A stretch of DNA of 25,279 nt, from positions 1 to 25,279 of the forward strand of contig PWWF01000398.1 of assembly GCA_003561595.1 (NCBI GenBank), written 5' to 3'. Source of the DNA: Paracoccaceae bacterium (lineage in GTDB: Bacteria > Pseudomonadota > Alphaproteobacteria > Rhodobacterales > Rhodobacteraceae). Positions 16,033 to 24,121 of the stretch are shown here, one piece after another. The translations under genes and the position numbers were made by a program. The notes under the pieces were generated by a model that ran no database searches, was not told the origin of the DNA, and was given only the letters and a program-made list of their open reading frames with translations. Within the stretch, counting starts at the first letter, position 1, and each line of letters starts with the position of its first letter.

Positions 16033-16818
16033 TCAGCGCAGCCGGGGTGGTGTGTCGGGGTCCGTGCCGGGGGCGCGGGGCTGCGGGCTGGCCGCCGGTT
16101 GCGGCAGGTCAAAACGCAGGCCCACGCGCGCAAACTCGGGCGCGCGCGGGTCATCCGCCGTGATAAAGGTCACATCCAGCGCGGCCGCATCCAGCCCCGA
16201 GAAGCTCAGGCTCGATTGCACGGCGCGCGACAATGCCCCCTCGGCGCCGGGGGCGGCATCGACGAAGGCCAGCATATGGCCGCGCGCGCCGCTTTCGGCC
16301 TCGGTCGCGACCAGATAGGCCATGGCGGCCAGCCCCTCCATCCGCGCGAGCCGCTGATCCAGCGCGACCAGAAGCGCCTCGGGCAGGCCACGCGGGGCGG
16401 ACAGCGCGGTGATATGGGCCTCCAGCTCCTCGGGGCGTTCGGCCAGCACCTGCGCCAGCCAGCCCATCACCTCGGGCGGGAACAGCCGCGAGGACGGGGC
16501 CACGCCCAGATTCAGCCCCAGCCCAAGTTTGTCCTGCTGCGCCACCATCTCGACCAGCGCGCGGCCCGGCATCGCAGCATAGGGCGCGGGCAAGCCGGTG
16601 AATTCGGTCAGCCGGTCCTCGCTGTCAAAGGCCAGCACGATGGGGCCATCCTCCAGATCGAAAATCCTGGGTGTGATCTGATCGCCCGTCGCTTCATGTT
16701 CGAGCAGCAGAAACAGCTCTGCCTCGCAGATGCGCGAGAAATAGGCCAGCCGCGCGGTCCCATTCTCGGGATCGGCCTCGCTGGCCTGCCAGGCCTCATC
16801 AATCAATGTGCGCTGCAT
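16033..16818 (-). CDS. SseB family protein
   Basis: A 261-residue cytoplasmic protein resembling the SseB N-terminal domain family. The pattern is LIDEAWQASEADPENGTARLAYFSRICEAELFLLLE, then a beta-rich region with IVLAFDSEDRLTEFTG and LPAPYAAMPGRALVEM, then a second region ending in a Pro-rich tail. The E. coli namesake enhances serine sensitivity, and the molecular role is not known. ATG at 16818 is chosen because GAGGGC sits seven bases upstream. In-frame ATGs at 16839 and 16875 lack comparable sites. It is divergent from the EamA transporter. Confidence 0.82.
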   Translation of the reverse strand: MQRTLIDEAWQASEADPENGTARLAYFSRICEAELFLLLEHEATGDQITPRIFDLEDGPIVLAFDSEDRLTEFTGLPAPYAAMPGRALVEMVAQQDKLGLGLNLGVAPSSRLFPPEVMGWLAQVLAERPEELEAHITALSAPRGLPEALLVALDQRLARMEGLAAMAYLVATEAESGARGHMLAFVDAAPGAEGALSRAVQSSLSFSGLDAAALDVTFITADDPRAPEFARVGLRFDLPQPAASPQPRAPGTDPDTPPRLR

Positions 16819-16945
16819 TCTGCCCTCTGCCTGACCCATGCTGCGCCAGCTAAGCTGCGCGGCGGGGCTTGGCAAGGGCGCAGGGGCGGTTGCATCTTTG
16901 GGCGCGAGGGTTTAGTGCACATGTGTAACACCCCGGAGCCCGCCC

Positions 16946-17872
16946 ATGCTGTCCCGTGGCACCTCTGCCCGGCCCCTGACGGGGATCGCCCTGAACCTCT
17001 GTGCGCTTCTGGTGCTGGTCAGCATGGCCGCCGTCGTCAAGGCCGTGTCGGCCCATGTGCCAACCGGTCAGGCGGTGTTCGCGCGCGCCTTCTTCTCACT
17101 GCCGATCATCCTTGGCTGGATCGCACTGCAGGGCCCGCTGATGGACGGGCTGCGCATGACCAGCCCGCGCCTGCATCTGTTGCGCGGGCTGTTAGGCACG
17201 GCCACGCTGGTGATGAATTTCATCGCCCTGTCGCTGCTGCCCCTGCCCGAGGTCACGACCATCGGCTTTGCCGCCCCTGTGCTGACACTGGTTTTTGCCG
17301 TGCTGTTTCTGGGCGAGCGTGTGCGCCTGTTCCGCTGGACGGCGGTCGCGCTGGGGCTGGCAGGCGTGATGATCGTGGTCTGGCCCCGCCTGACACTGGA
17401 GAGTGACGCCGATGCCATGTTGCGGCTGGGCGCGCTGATGGCGCTGGGGGCGGCCTGCTGCGCGGCGCTGGTCAAGATCCTTGTGCGGCGCATGGTGGTC
17501 AGCGAAACCACCCCCTCGATCGTGTTCTGGTTCGCGGTGACCGCGGCGGTGCTGTCATTGCTGACCCTGCCCTTTGGCTGGGAAGTCCCGTCAGGTCAGG
17601 TCATGCTGCTGCTGGTGCTGACCGGCGTGCTGGGTGGTGTGGGCCAGTTGATGATGACCGCAAGCTACCGCTTCGCCGATGCCTCGGCCCTCGCGCCCTT
17701 CTGGTATGCGCAGCTCTTCTTTGCCAGTTTCATCGGCTATGTGTTCTTTGACGAGGTGCCGACAGGTGCCATGATCGCGGGCGCGCTGCTTGTCATCGCC
17801 TCAGGCCTGCTGATTCTGTGGCGCGAGATGCAGCTTGGCAAACAGGTGCAGGAACGCCAGCCTCTGAACTGA
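16946..17872 (+). CDS. EamA/DMT superfamily transporter
   Basis: A 308-residue inner-membrane protein with ten hydrophobic segments in two EamA repeats. Recognisable points are the first repeat ending at PLPEVTTIGFAAPVLTLVFA with FLGERVR, and the second ending with ASALAPFWYAQLFFASFIGYVFFDEVPTG. These are the signature halves of drug/metabolite exporters such as S-adenosylmethionine or amino-acid efflux proteins; the substrate is not identifiable. ATG at 16946 has GGAG nine bases upstream. The spacer at 16819-16945 carries the CACATGTG palindrome (16918-16925), a possible operator site. Confidence 0.9.
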   Translation: MLSRGTSARPLTGIALNLCALLVLVSMAAVVKAVSAHVPTGQAVFARAFFSLPIILGWIALQGPLMDGLRMTSPRLHLLRGLLGTATLVMNFIALSLLPLPEVTTIGFAAPVLTLVFAVLFLGERVRLFRWTAVALGLAGVMIVVWPRLTLESDADAMLRLGALMALGAACCAALVKILVRRMVVSETTPSIVFWFAVTAAVLSLLTLPFGWEVPSGQVMLLLVLTGVLGGVGQLMMTASYRFADASALAPFWYAQLFFASFIGYVFFDEVPTGAMIAGALLVIASGLLILWREMQLGKQVQERQPLN

Positions 17873-18099
17873 CGCGCCCCCGGATTGCGAAAAAGACCAT
17901 GGCGCATCGCGGCTGCGGCGCAGGGCGAATAAACTCCCGGTGACAGCGGGCGCGGCGGAACAGTGATCCCGCCTGTGCCGCCAGTGCGAAACATGGTTTC
18001 CGCGCGCGCCGGGGTGCGGACGCCCCCTCAGCTTGTCACCGCCGGACCCGGCGCATAGATCGCGCTCAGAACGGCACACCGCCGAAAGGAGATCGTGAC

Positions 18100-19032
18100 A
18101 TGCTGCGCATTTCGACCCTGAGCGTGACGCTTGCCTCCCTCCCTGCGCTGGCGCTTGCCGCGCCTGAGGGCTGGTCACCCCTGCTGGAACCCGCCGAGCT
18201 GGCCGGATTCCTGGATACGGGCGACGACATCCACATCATCCATGTCAATGGCGCGTTCGAGGACGGCCATATCCCCGGCGCGGCTTATTCGCCCTATGCC
18301 AACTGGCGCGGCGGTCCGGCCAATCCCGGCGCGCTGTTGTCGGAAATGGATTACGAACTGGAAGCCGCCCGCGTCGGCGTCGAGGCCGATGTGCCTGTCG
18401 TGATCGTGCATGCAGGCGAAACCCCGTCCGACATGGGCGCGGCGGCCCGCGTCTACTGGACACTGAAATCGCTGGGCGTGCAGGATCTGGCGCTGCTCAA
18501 TGGCGGGTTCGAGGGCTGGGCCGAGGCCGGGCTGCCCGTCTCGACCTCCCCCGCCGAGGTGCCTGCCAGCGACTTCTACGCCGAGTGGAGCAATGACTGG
18601 TATATCTCGACCGATGAGGTTGCGGAACTGGTCGAGGCAGGCGAGGCCCGCCTGATGGACAGCCGCCCGCAGGGGTTCTTTGAAGGGATCGCCTGGTCCA
18701 TCGCGCGCCCCGGCACCATTCGCGGGGCCGAAAACCTCGAATTCGAGGATTTCTTTGACGGCAATCGCATGGTCAGCGCAGAGCATGCGCGCACCATCGC
18801 CGAGGAACAGGGCCTGACCGATGCACCGATCACTGTGTCCTTCTGCAATACCGGGCATTGGGCCGCGCTGAACTGGTTCGCGCTGAGCGAACTGGCCGGG
18901 ATCGAGGGCACGCGCCTTTATGCCGAGAGCATGGCAGAATACGCCGATGGCGGCCATGCGCTGGATAATGAGCCCGGGCGTGTTGCGTTCCTGTGGCGCT
19001 CATTCCAGGGCTGGGTCGCGGATATCTTTTGA
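18100..19032 (+). CDS. Periplasmic rhodanese (sulfurtransferase)
   Basis: A 310-residue exported protein with two rhodanese domains. Residues 1-20 form a Sec signal (cleavage near ALA-AP). The N-terminal domain (about 25-145) has the DGHIPGA fold motif but no catalytic Cys, as in most tandem rhodaneses. The C-terminal domain (about 160-305) carries the active loop SFCNTGHWA with nucleophile C249. It would move sulfane sulfur from thiosulfate to an acceptor in the periplasm. A strong AAAGGAG ribosome site precedes ATG at 18100. It heads a run with the YeeE-type transporter and a small ORF, suggesting coupled periplasmic handling and import of thiosulfate sulfur. Confidence 0.9.
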   Translation: MLRISTLSVTLASLPALALAAPEGWSPLLEPAELAGFLDTGDDIHIIHVNGAFEDGHIPGAAYSPYANWRGGPANPGALLSEMDYELEAARVGVEADVPVVIVHAGETPSDMGAAARVYWTLKSLGVQDLALLNGGFEGWAEAGLPVSTSPAEVPASDFYAEWSNDWYISTDEVAELVEAGEARLMDSRPQGFFEGIAWSIARPGTIRGAENLEFEDFFDGNRMVSAEHARTIAEEQGLTDAPITVSFCNTGHWAALNWFALSELAGIEGTRLYAESMAEYADGGHALDNEPGRVAFLWRSFQGWVADIF

Positions 19033-19068
19033 TCGCCTCAACCCGCCTTTCATCTGACTGAGTGACAA

Positions 19069-19087
19069 GCGCGCCCGCAGGGTGCGC
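19069..19087 (+). terminator. Short hairpin between rhodanese and yeeE genes
   Basis: GCGCGCCC and GGGTGCGC pair over 8 bp (one G-T) around a GCA loop, followed by CTTCTTG. It lies 37 bases after the rhodanese stop and 32 before the transporter start. The T-run is poor, so partial termination or mRNA stabilisation is more likely than a full stop. Confidence 0.45.
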
Positions 19088-19118
19088 CTTCTTGATAGAC
19101 CCAAAAAGGCCCGCCTGC

Positions 19119-20234
19119 ATGTTTCGTCACCGCGCACTGGTTCTTGCCCTGATGCTGGGCTTCACCGCGTTTGCCTTTGTCATGGCCGGGCCGCGCGCGG
19201 GGCTTTTGGTGATGGTGGGCCTGGGCTTCGGGCTGGTGCTGGAAGGGCTGCGGTTCGGTTTTGCCGGGCCGTGGCGGAGCATCGTCACCGATCGTGACGG
19301 GCGCGGGATGCTGGCGCAGCTGATCGCGATTGCGCTGGTGGCCGTCGTGGCCTTTCCGATGCTGGCCGCCAATCCGGCGGAACTGGCCCCCGCCCATGCA
19401 CCGGTGGGTGTGGCGATGATCCTGGGTGCGTTCGTCTTTGGTCTGGCGATGCAGCTGGTCATGGGCTGCGGGTCGGGCACGCTGGTCAATGCGGGCAGCG
19501 GCAATCTGGTCGGGCTGATCGCGCTTGCGGGGTTTATCGGCGGCAGTTTCGCGGGCACGCTGCATCTGGACTGGTGGACGGGGCTGGGCAGCCTGCCCGT
19601 GGCCTCGATGCAGTCGCTGGCCGGTCCGAATGCCGGGCTGGCGCTGACACTTGCGGGGCTGGCGTTGGTGGGGGGCGTGACGCTTGCGCGCGCGGCGCCG
19701 GGCAAACGGATACCGCCTGCGCGCCTGTGGATCGCGGCGGCGCTGATCGCGGGTCTGGCGCTGGCCAATCTGGTAATCGCGGGCCAGCCCTGGGGGATCG
19801 TCTATGGCCTGGGGCTGTGGGGCGCCAAACTGGCGCAGGCCGGGGGTGCCGATCTGGCGCAGACCGCGTTCTGGGCGGCTGAGGGGAATGCCACGCGGCT
19901 GTCGGCCTCCATCCTGACCGATGTCACCTCACTGACCAATATCGGCCTGTTGCTGGGGGCCTTTGCCGTGATGCGCTGGCGCGCTTCGCCCGGCGCACCG
20001 GCGCAGGCGCTGACCATGGCCTCTTATGCGGGTGTGCTGGTGGCGGCGCTGGTGCTGGGTTATTCGGCGCGGCTGGCCTTTGGCTGCAATGTCGGCGCGT
20101 TTTTCAGCGGCATCTCGACCGGGTCGCTACATGGCTGGGTCTGGCTGGTCGCGGCCTTTGGCGGGTCCATGCTGGGGATACGGCTGCGCCCGATGATCCT
20201 GCGGCCCCTGCCCGCGCGGGAGGCCATGGCATGA
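19119..20234 (+). CDS. YeeE/YedE family thiosulfate (sulfur) transporter
   Basis: A 371-residue inner-membrane protein with about ten hydrophobic segments in two pseudo-repeats. The repeats carry the family Cys motifs MGCGSGTL (C117) and FGCNVGAFFSGIS (C323), which correspond to C91 and C293 of the structurally characterised YeeE that relays thiosulfate through hydrogen bonds to thiols. The third relay Cys, normally in an RFCF-type motif near the N-terminus, is Gly here (RFGF, G47). ATG at 19119 is taken; the longer frame from a GTG at 19062 has no support. Its stop overlaps the start of a 55-residue ORF. The preceding rhodanese supports a sulfur role. Confidence 0.9.
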   Translation: MFRHRALVLALMLGFTAFAFVMAGPRAGLLVMVGLGFGLVLEGLRFGFAGPWRSIVTDRDGRGMLAQLIAIALVAVVAFPMLAANPAELAPAHAPVGVAMILGAFVFGLAMQLVMGCGSGTLVNAGSGNLVGLIALAGFIGGSFAGTLHLDWWTGLGSLPVASMQSLAGPNAGLALTLAGLALVGGVTLARAAPGKRIPPARLWIAAALIAGLALANLVIAGQPWGIVYGLGLWGAKLAQAGGADLAQTAFWAAEGNATRLSASILTDVTSLTNIGLLLGAFAVMRWRASPGAPAQALTMASYAGVLVAALVLGYSARLAFGCNVGAFFSGISTGSLHGWVWLVAAFGGSMLGIRLRPMILRPLPAREAMA

Positions 20235-20398
20235 GCCCCTCTCGCCCCCTTGTCGGCACGCTCGCCATGGCCCTGCTGCTGGGCATTCTGGCGCTGGATA
20301 TGGCGCGGTCCGGCGTGCCGGACCTGTTTGACGCCCCCGCCGCCATCGCGCTGGGTTCGGGCGCCGCGCCGGGCGGCGCGCATTGCTCGGGGTCCTGA
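20231..20398 (+). CDS. Small membrane-anchored ORF coupled to the YeeE transporter
   Basis: A 55-residue frame that begins in the YeeE stop codon (ATGA overlap). It has a single hydrophobic helix (about residues 7-24, LVGTLAMALLLGILALDMA), then a short polar part and a Gly/Ala-rich end finishing HCSGS with one Cys. The topology suggests an N-terminal anchor or uncleaved signal with a short periplasmic tail. I do not recognise a family. Translational coupling, normal codon use and the 23-base gap to the convergent tautomerase gene argue that it is real. A sulfur-carrying or transporter-accessory role is speculation based on context. Confidence 0.65.
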   Translation: MSPSRPLVGTLAMALLLGILALDMARSGVPDLFDAPAAIALGSGAAPGGAHCSGS

Positions 20399-20421
20399 CC
20401 GGGTCTGGCCCGCGGCCCTGA

Positions 20422-21498
20422 TCACATCGCGCGCGGCGCCGGGAATACATGGCCCGCCATCAGCTTGCGCGCCGTGCGCAGGAACCCTGCGGCGCGGATG
20501 CGGCCCCCGTCGCGCTGCAACAGGACGGGGATCTGCCCGCTGGGATGTTCGATGCGGAATTCCTCGCCCTTTGGCACATCCGCCAGCCCCTCGGCCACAC
20601 TGCCCGGTGTTGCGCAGGCCACGGCCACGCTGACGGCGGCCAGAACGCCGATGCCGTCATGCACCTTGTGCGGGATGAAACTGCGCGTCGCGATCACCCC
20701 GCCCGAGGCGGCGGGCGATACCAGCGTCATTTTCGGAATGCTCTGATCGGTCACATCGCCCAGCCCCATCATGGGACCAGCCGCGAGGCGGATCGCCTCA
20801 ACCCGCGCTTTCAGATCGGCCATCCCCTCCAGCATCTCGGGGGGTTCCTGACCGGTCAGCCCCAGATCATCGGCGCGCATCATGACCACGGGCATGCCGT
20901 GATCGATCAGCGTGCAGGGCACATCCGCGATCACGTCACGGACCTGCCCGCTGGGAAACAGCGCGCCGCAGACAGCGCCCGCGATATTGGAAAACATCAG
21001 CCGCACAGGCGCATGCGTCCCCGGCACCCCGTCAATCTGCGCTGCCCCGTCATAGGTGATGCGCCCGCCGGGGGTCTGCACGCGGGCCTCTGCAATCTCG
21101 CCGGTGTTGCACATATGGATGCGCAGGCGGGTCTCGCCCTCCTGCGCCTGCGCAAGCCCCAGCTCGATTGCGGCAGGTCCGACCGCGGCCAGAATATTGC
21201 CGCAGGGCTGCGCGGCGGTGACGCGCGGGGCATCGACAAAGACCTGCAGGAACAGGTAATCGACATCCGCATCCGGGCGCGTGGGCGGACCCAGCACCGC
21301 GATCTTGGAACTGAGCGGATCACCCCCGCCGATCCCGTCTATCTGGCGCGGATCGGGGCTGCCCATCACGCGCAAGAGCAGCGCATCGCGCGCTCCCGCA
21401 TCCGCAGGCAGGTCCGAGGCCAGAAACACCGCCGCCCGTGACGTGCCCCCGCGCATCCACAGACAGGGAATGCCCCCTGCCCCCGGACCCTCAGACAT
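20422..21498 (-). CDS. galD: 4-oxalomesaconate tautomerase (PrpF family)
   Basis: A 358-residue PrpF-superfamily isomerase of the GalD type, which converts the keto and enol forms of 4-oxalomesaconate after gallate ring cleavage. Family marks are [38 protein letters not shown] and [17 protein letters not shown] with the conserved Cys. The C-terminal half has [20 protein letters not shown]. PrpF relatives also isomerise 2-methylaconitate, but the adjoining galC-like and galB-like genes favour the oxalomesaconate reaction. It overlaps the galC-like gene by eight bases and ends the operon, 23 bases from the convergent small ORF. Confidence 0.87.
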   Translation of the reverse strand: MSEGPGAGGIPCLWMRGGTSRAAVFLASDLPADAGARDALLLRVMGSPDPRQIDGIGGGDPLSSKIAVLGPPTRPDADVDYLFLQVFVDAPRVTAAQPCGNILAAVGPAAIELGLAQAQEGETRLRIHMCNTGEIAEARVQTPGGRITYDGAAQIDGVPGTHAPVRLMFSNIAGAVCGALFPSGQVRDVIADVPCTLIDHGMPVVMMRADDLGLTGQEPPEMLEGMADLKARVEAIRLAAGPMMGLGDVTDQSIPKMTLVSPAASGGVIATRSFIPHKVHDGIGVLAAVSVAVACATPGSVAEGLADVPKGEEFRIEHPSGQIPVLLQRDGGRIRAAGFLRTARKLMAGHVFPAPRAM

Positions 21499-22162
21499 AT
21501 TTCAGCCCCTTCTCGGCCAGCCGCGCGCGCATGTCATAGATATCAAGCCCCAGCTCGCCTGCGGCCAGCCGGACGCGCCGCGCCTCTTCCGACGCAAGCC
21601 GCGCCTCGGCCTTGTCGGCCACCTCTGCCGCGCGGGCCTGCGGCACGATCACGACCCCGTCGGAATCGCCGATGACCACATCGCCCGCCGTGACCTGCTG
21701 GCCCGCGCAGATGATCGGCACATTGACCGATCCCAGCGTTTCCTTGACCGTTCCCTGCGCCGAAATCGCCGTGGACCAGACGGGAAAGCCCATCGCTTCC
21801 AGATCATCGATATCGCGCACGCCTGCGTCGATCACCAGCCCCGCGCAGCCCCGCGCCATGGCGGATGTGGCCAGCAGATCGCCGAAATAGCCCATGTCGC
21901 AGGGGCTGGTGGGCGCCAGCACCAGCATGTCACCGGGGCGGATCTGTTCGATGGCGACATGCAGCATCCAGTTATCGCCCGGCGGGGCCGAGATGGTGAT
22001 GGCCGACCCGGCGGCGCGCGCGCCCTTCCAGACCGGGCGCATCTGTGCGCGCAGGCACCCGGTGCGGCCCTGCGCCTCATGCACGGTGGCCACGCCCGCT
22101 GCCCCCAGCCGGGTGACGACCGCAGGATCGGCGCGCGGGATATCGCGAATGACAACCCCCAT
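21491..22162 (-). CDS. galC: 4-carboxy-4-hydroxy-2-oxoadipate aldolase/oxaloacetate decarboxylase
   Basis: A 223-residue RraA-like class II aldolase of the LigK/GalC type. It splits 4-carboxy-4-hydroxy-2-oxoadipate into pyruvate and oxaloacetate and can decarboxylate oxaloacetate. The central motif [20 protein letters not shown] is followed by [13 protein letters not shown], which holds the Arg-Asp pair that binds substrate and metal. [11 protein letters not shown] is also typical. The length fits the family. It starts five bases after the dioxygenase stop and overlaps the tautomerase start, so translation is coupled. ligK is an equivalent name used in sphingomonads. Confidence 0.92.
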   Translation of the reverse strand: MGVVIRDIPRADPAVVTRLGAAGVATVHEAQGRTGCLRAQMRPVWKGARAAGSAITISAPPGDNWMLHVAIEQIRPGDMLVLAPTSPCDMGYFGDLLATSAMARGCAGLVIDAGVRDIDDLEAMGFPVWSTAISAQGTVKETLGSVNVPIICAGQQVTAGDVVIGDSDGVVIVPQARAAEVADKAEARLASEEARRVRLAAGELGLDIYDMRARLAEKGLKYV

Positions 22163-22167
22163 GGCGG

Positions 22168-23121
22168 CTAGTCCCTTGCGACCGGCGGGGTGCCGTGGGT
22201 ATGAAATGTCTCAATGGTCTTCAGCCCCCAGGCCTGCCCCTTCTTGCGCTCGCCTTCGGTCCAGCACACGGGCTCCCAATCGGGGGCCAGGATCAGCCGC
22301 GCGCCCGAATTGGCCAGTTCCACCCGGTTGCCCGCAGGTTCCCAGACATACAGAAAGAACGTGCCCTGAATGGCGTGCTTGTGCGGGCCGGTTTCGATAT
22401 GCACGCCGTTTTGCAGAAAGATATCGGCGGCGCGCAGGATATCCTCGCGCTGATCGGTGGCATAAGTGACATGATGCAGCCGCGCATGTCCGCCGCCATG
22501 TTCCTCGGTGCAGGCCAGGTCATAAGTTTTGTTGTTGATCGTGAACCAGCACCCGCCGATCCGGCCATTGTCGAGCTGGATATATTCGGTCACACGGCTG
22601 CCCAGACAGGTCTGCATGAAGCGCCGGAATTCCCCCACATCCGAGGCCAGCAGATTCAGGTGATCCAGCCTGCGCGGCGCGACCCCGGTAAAGGCACTGG
22701 CGGTGTTTTTCAGCGCGGGGCGGTCACCCTCGGGCGGGTCGGCGCGGCGGGTGTCGTAATAGATCTCGAACACATGGCCGAACGGGTCCTCGAACCGGAA
22801 GGCGCGGCCATGGCCCATATCGCCCTCCACCCAGCCCAGCACCTTGTAGCCCGATGCCTCGATCGCAGCGACACGCCGCTCCAGCGCTTCGGGGCTGGCG
22901 GCGCGGTAACCGATATGGCCCACCCCGGTCGTGTGATGGCGTGTCAGCTTGAGCGAGTGGAATTCATAATCATCCCAGGCCCGCAGCCAGGCGCTGGTGT
23001 CATCCTGCGCCGACAGCTTCAGCCCATAGACACGGGTGAAGAAATCCAGCGACTCGTCAAAACGGTCGGTATACATCTCGACATGGCCCAGATGGGCGAT
23101 GTCGAAGCTCTGGCTGCTCAT
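22168..23121 (-). CDS. VOC-superfamily extradiol ring-cleavage dioxygenase
   Basis: A 317-residue two-domain type I extradiol dioxygenase of the catechol 2,3-dioxygenase shape. The N-terminal VOC domain (1-125) and the catalytic C-terminal domain (150-285) are both complete. Iron ligands are likely H154 (DHLNLL), H216 or H217 ([10 protein letters not shown]) and E268. The block [12 protein letters not shown], with catalytic Tyr Y259, nearly matches the PROSITE extradiol signature. It is preceded by a very strong ribosome site (AGGAGGAGGAGG) that overlaps the stop of the upstream galB-like gene. Its position inside a galB/galC/galD operon suggests the substrate is gallate or a related trihydroxy- or carboxylated catechol rather than plain catechol. 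That is an inference. Confidence 0.88.
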   Translation of the reverse strand: MSSQSFDIAHLGHVEMYTDRFDESLDFFTRVYGLKLSAQDDTSAWLRAWDDYEFHSLKLTRHHTTGVGHIGYRAASPEALERRVAAIEASGYKVLGWVEGDMGHGRAFRFEDPFGHVFEIYYDTRRADPPEGDRPALKNTASAFTGVAPRRLDHLNLLASDVGEFRRFMQTCLGSRVTEYIQLDNGRIGGCWFTINNKTYDLACTEEHGGGHARLHHVTYATDQREDILRAADIFLQNGVHIETGPHKHAIQGTFFLYVWEPAGNRVELANSGARLILAPDWEPVCWTEGERKKGQAWGLKTIETFHTHGTPPVARD

Positions 23122-23139
23122 GGCGGCCCCTCCTCCTCC

Positions 23140-23871
23140 TCAAAGTTCGTCAACAGTGCGCGGAAAGATCGACTGGAACCCTTCGGCATACTGGCAATCT
23201 CGCCCGCCCGACTGCCCGCCGGAATTGCGCTTGAAGTGATTGGCGCGGTGCTGGGCGACGCGGGTGTAATAGTCCCACAGATGCACCTGCCCGCCCATCG
23301 CCTCCATCGCGGCGCGCTTCTTGTCCCAGACAGGCGTGATGTCCAGAAACGTGTCGGGTTTCCAGCCCATCTGCTCGGTCTGATGCGGCTCGAACAGGTA
23401 AAGCTGCGGCGCGCCCAGCACCTTCTCGCCCGGATTGTGGCCCCAGGCCTGCGCGATCATCCGCGCTTCCAGCGCCACTTGCGTAGTATACATATGGTCG
23501 GTGTTATACGGGTCATACTTGCTGTGGCTGAGCATGAAGGCAGGCTGCACGTCGCGGATCAGATCCACGAGCTTCAGCTTGTCGGCCTGTTCCAGATGCA
23601 ACGGGTAGTCGCCCAGATCAAAGCATTCCAGCCGGTGCACACCCAAGCGATCGGCGGCGGCCTCTGCCTCGGCGCGGCGGATGGCCTTGACCTCGTCCAG
23701 CGCCTTGCCCTCTTTCCACAGCCGCGCGCTTTCTCCGCGTTCCCCAAAGGACAGGCAGGCAACTGTCACCTGATAGCCCATGGCCGCATGCAGCGCAATG
23801 GCCCCGCCACAACGCCAGACAAAATCAGCCGCATGGGCGGAAATCACGAGGGCTGTTTTCGTGGCTGACAT
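23140..23871 (-). CDS. galB: 4-oxalomesaconate hydratase, PIG-L/LmbE-type
   Basis: A 243-residue PIG-L/LmbE-family metalloprotein. The classic AHPDDE motif is replaced by SAHAADFVWRCGG, as in the Pseudomonas putida GalB group that hydrates 4-oxalomesaconate. The second motif ACLSFGERGESARLW and the metal-binding HSKYDPYNTDH are present. GalB differs from the LigJ-type amidohydrolase that does the same job in sphingomonads. ATG at 23871 has GGAG seven bases upstream; an in-frame ATG at 24045 would add a low-quality 58-residue extension. It is the first gene of the minus-strand operon and faces pcaC across the divergent region. Confidence 0.85.
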   Translation of the reverse strand: MSATKTALVISAHAADFVWRCGGAIALHAAMGYQVTVACLSFGERGESARLWKEGKALDEVKAIRRAEAEAAADRLGVHRLECFDLGDYPLHLEQADKLKLVDLIRDVQPAFMLSHSKYDPYNTDHMYTTQVALEARMIAQAWGHNPGEKVLGAPQLYLFEPHQTEQMGWKPDTFLDITPVWDKKRAAMEAMGGQVHLWDYYTRVAQHRANHFKRNSGGQSGGRDCQYAEGFQSIFPRTVDEL

Positions 23872-24016
23872 GCGCGCTCCTGCACTATCTCGGGTCCGGG
23901 GGACAGTGCCAAACTGCGGCGGGATGCTCAAATCCGAAAGCGCGGGCAGGTCATAAGCTGGCGCAGAGTCACATGACATGGCGCGGGGCGATCCACCGCC
24001 CGGCAGCAGCTTACAT

Positions 24017-24054
24017 TTAACCGCAGAGTTATCACGTTGGCACAAGAATATAAT
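24017..24054 (+). promoter_or_regulatory. Candidate PcaQ box and -10 element in front of pcaCHG
   Basis: TTAACC-N4-AGTTAT (24017-24032) differs by one base from the reverse complement of ATAACC-N4-GGTTAA, the pattern I recall for the LysR-type activator PcaQ of rhizobia. A perfect TATAAT follows at 24049-24054, with the box covering the -35 area, which suits activator-dependent expression of the protocatechuate genes. The whole 250-base spacer (23872-24121) contains no gene. Confidence 0.6.
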
Positions 24055-24121
24055 TTATTGTTAGCTCAATTCATGCGATCACCAGTGTCACGACCAGCAA
24101 TCCGGGACCGGGGGCGATGTG

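Noticed and set aside
22195..23868. Open plus-strand frame of about 550 codons opposite the gal-like operon
   Set aside because: Both genes on the other strand have clear family motifs and ribosome sites, so this is a coding shadow.
24030..24054. Possible sigma-54 promoter (TGGCAC near 24039-24044)
   Set aside because: The TGGCAC half is good but the -12 GC element is absent at the required spacing; a TATAAT with the PcaQ-like box explains the site better.
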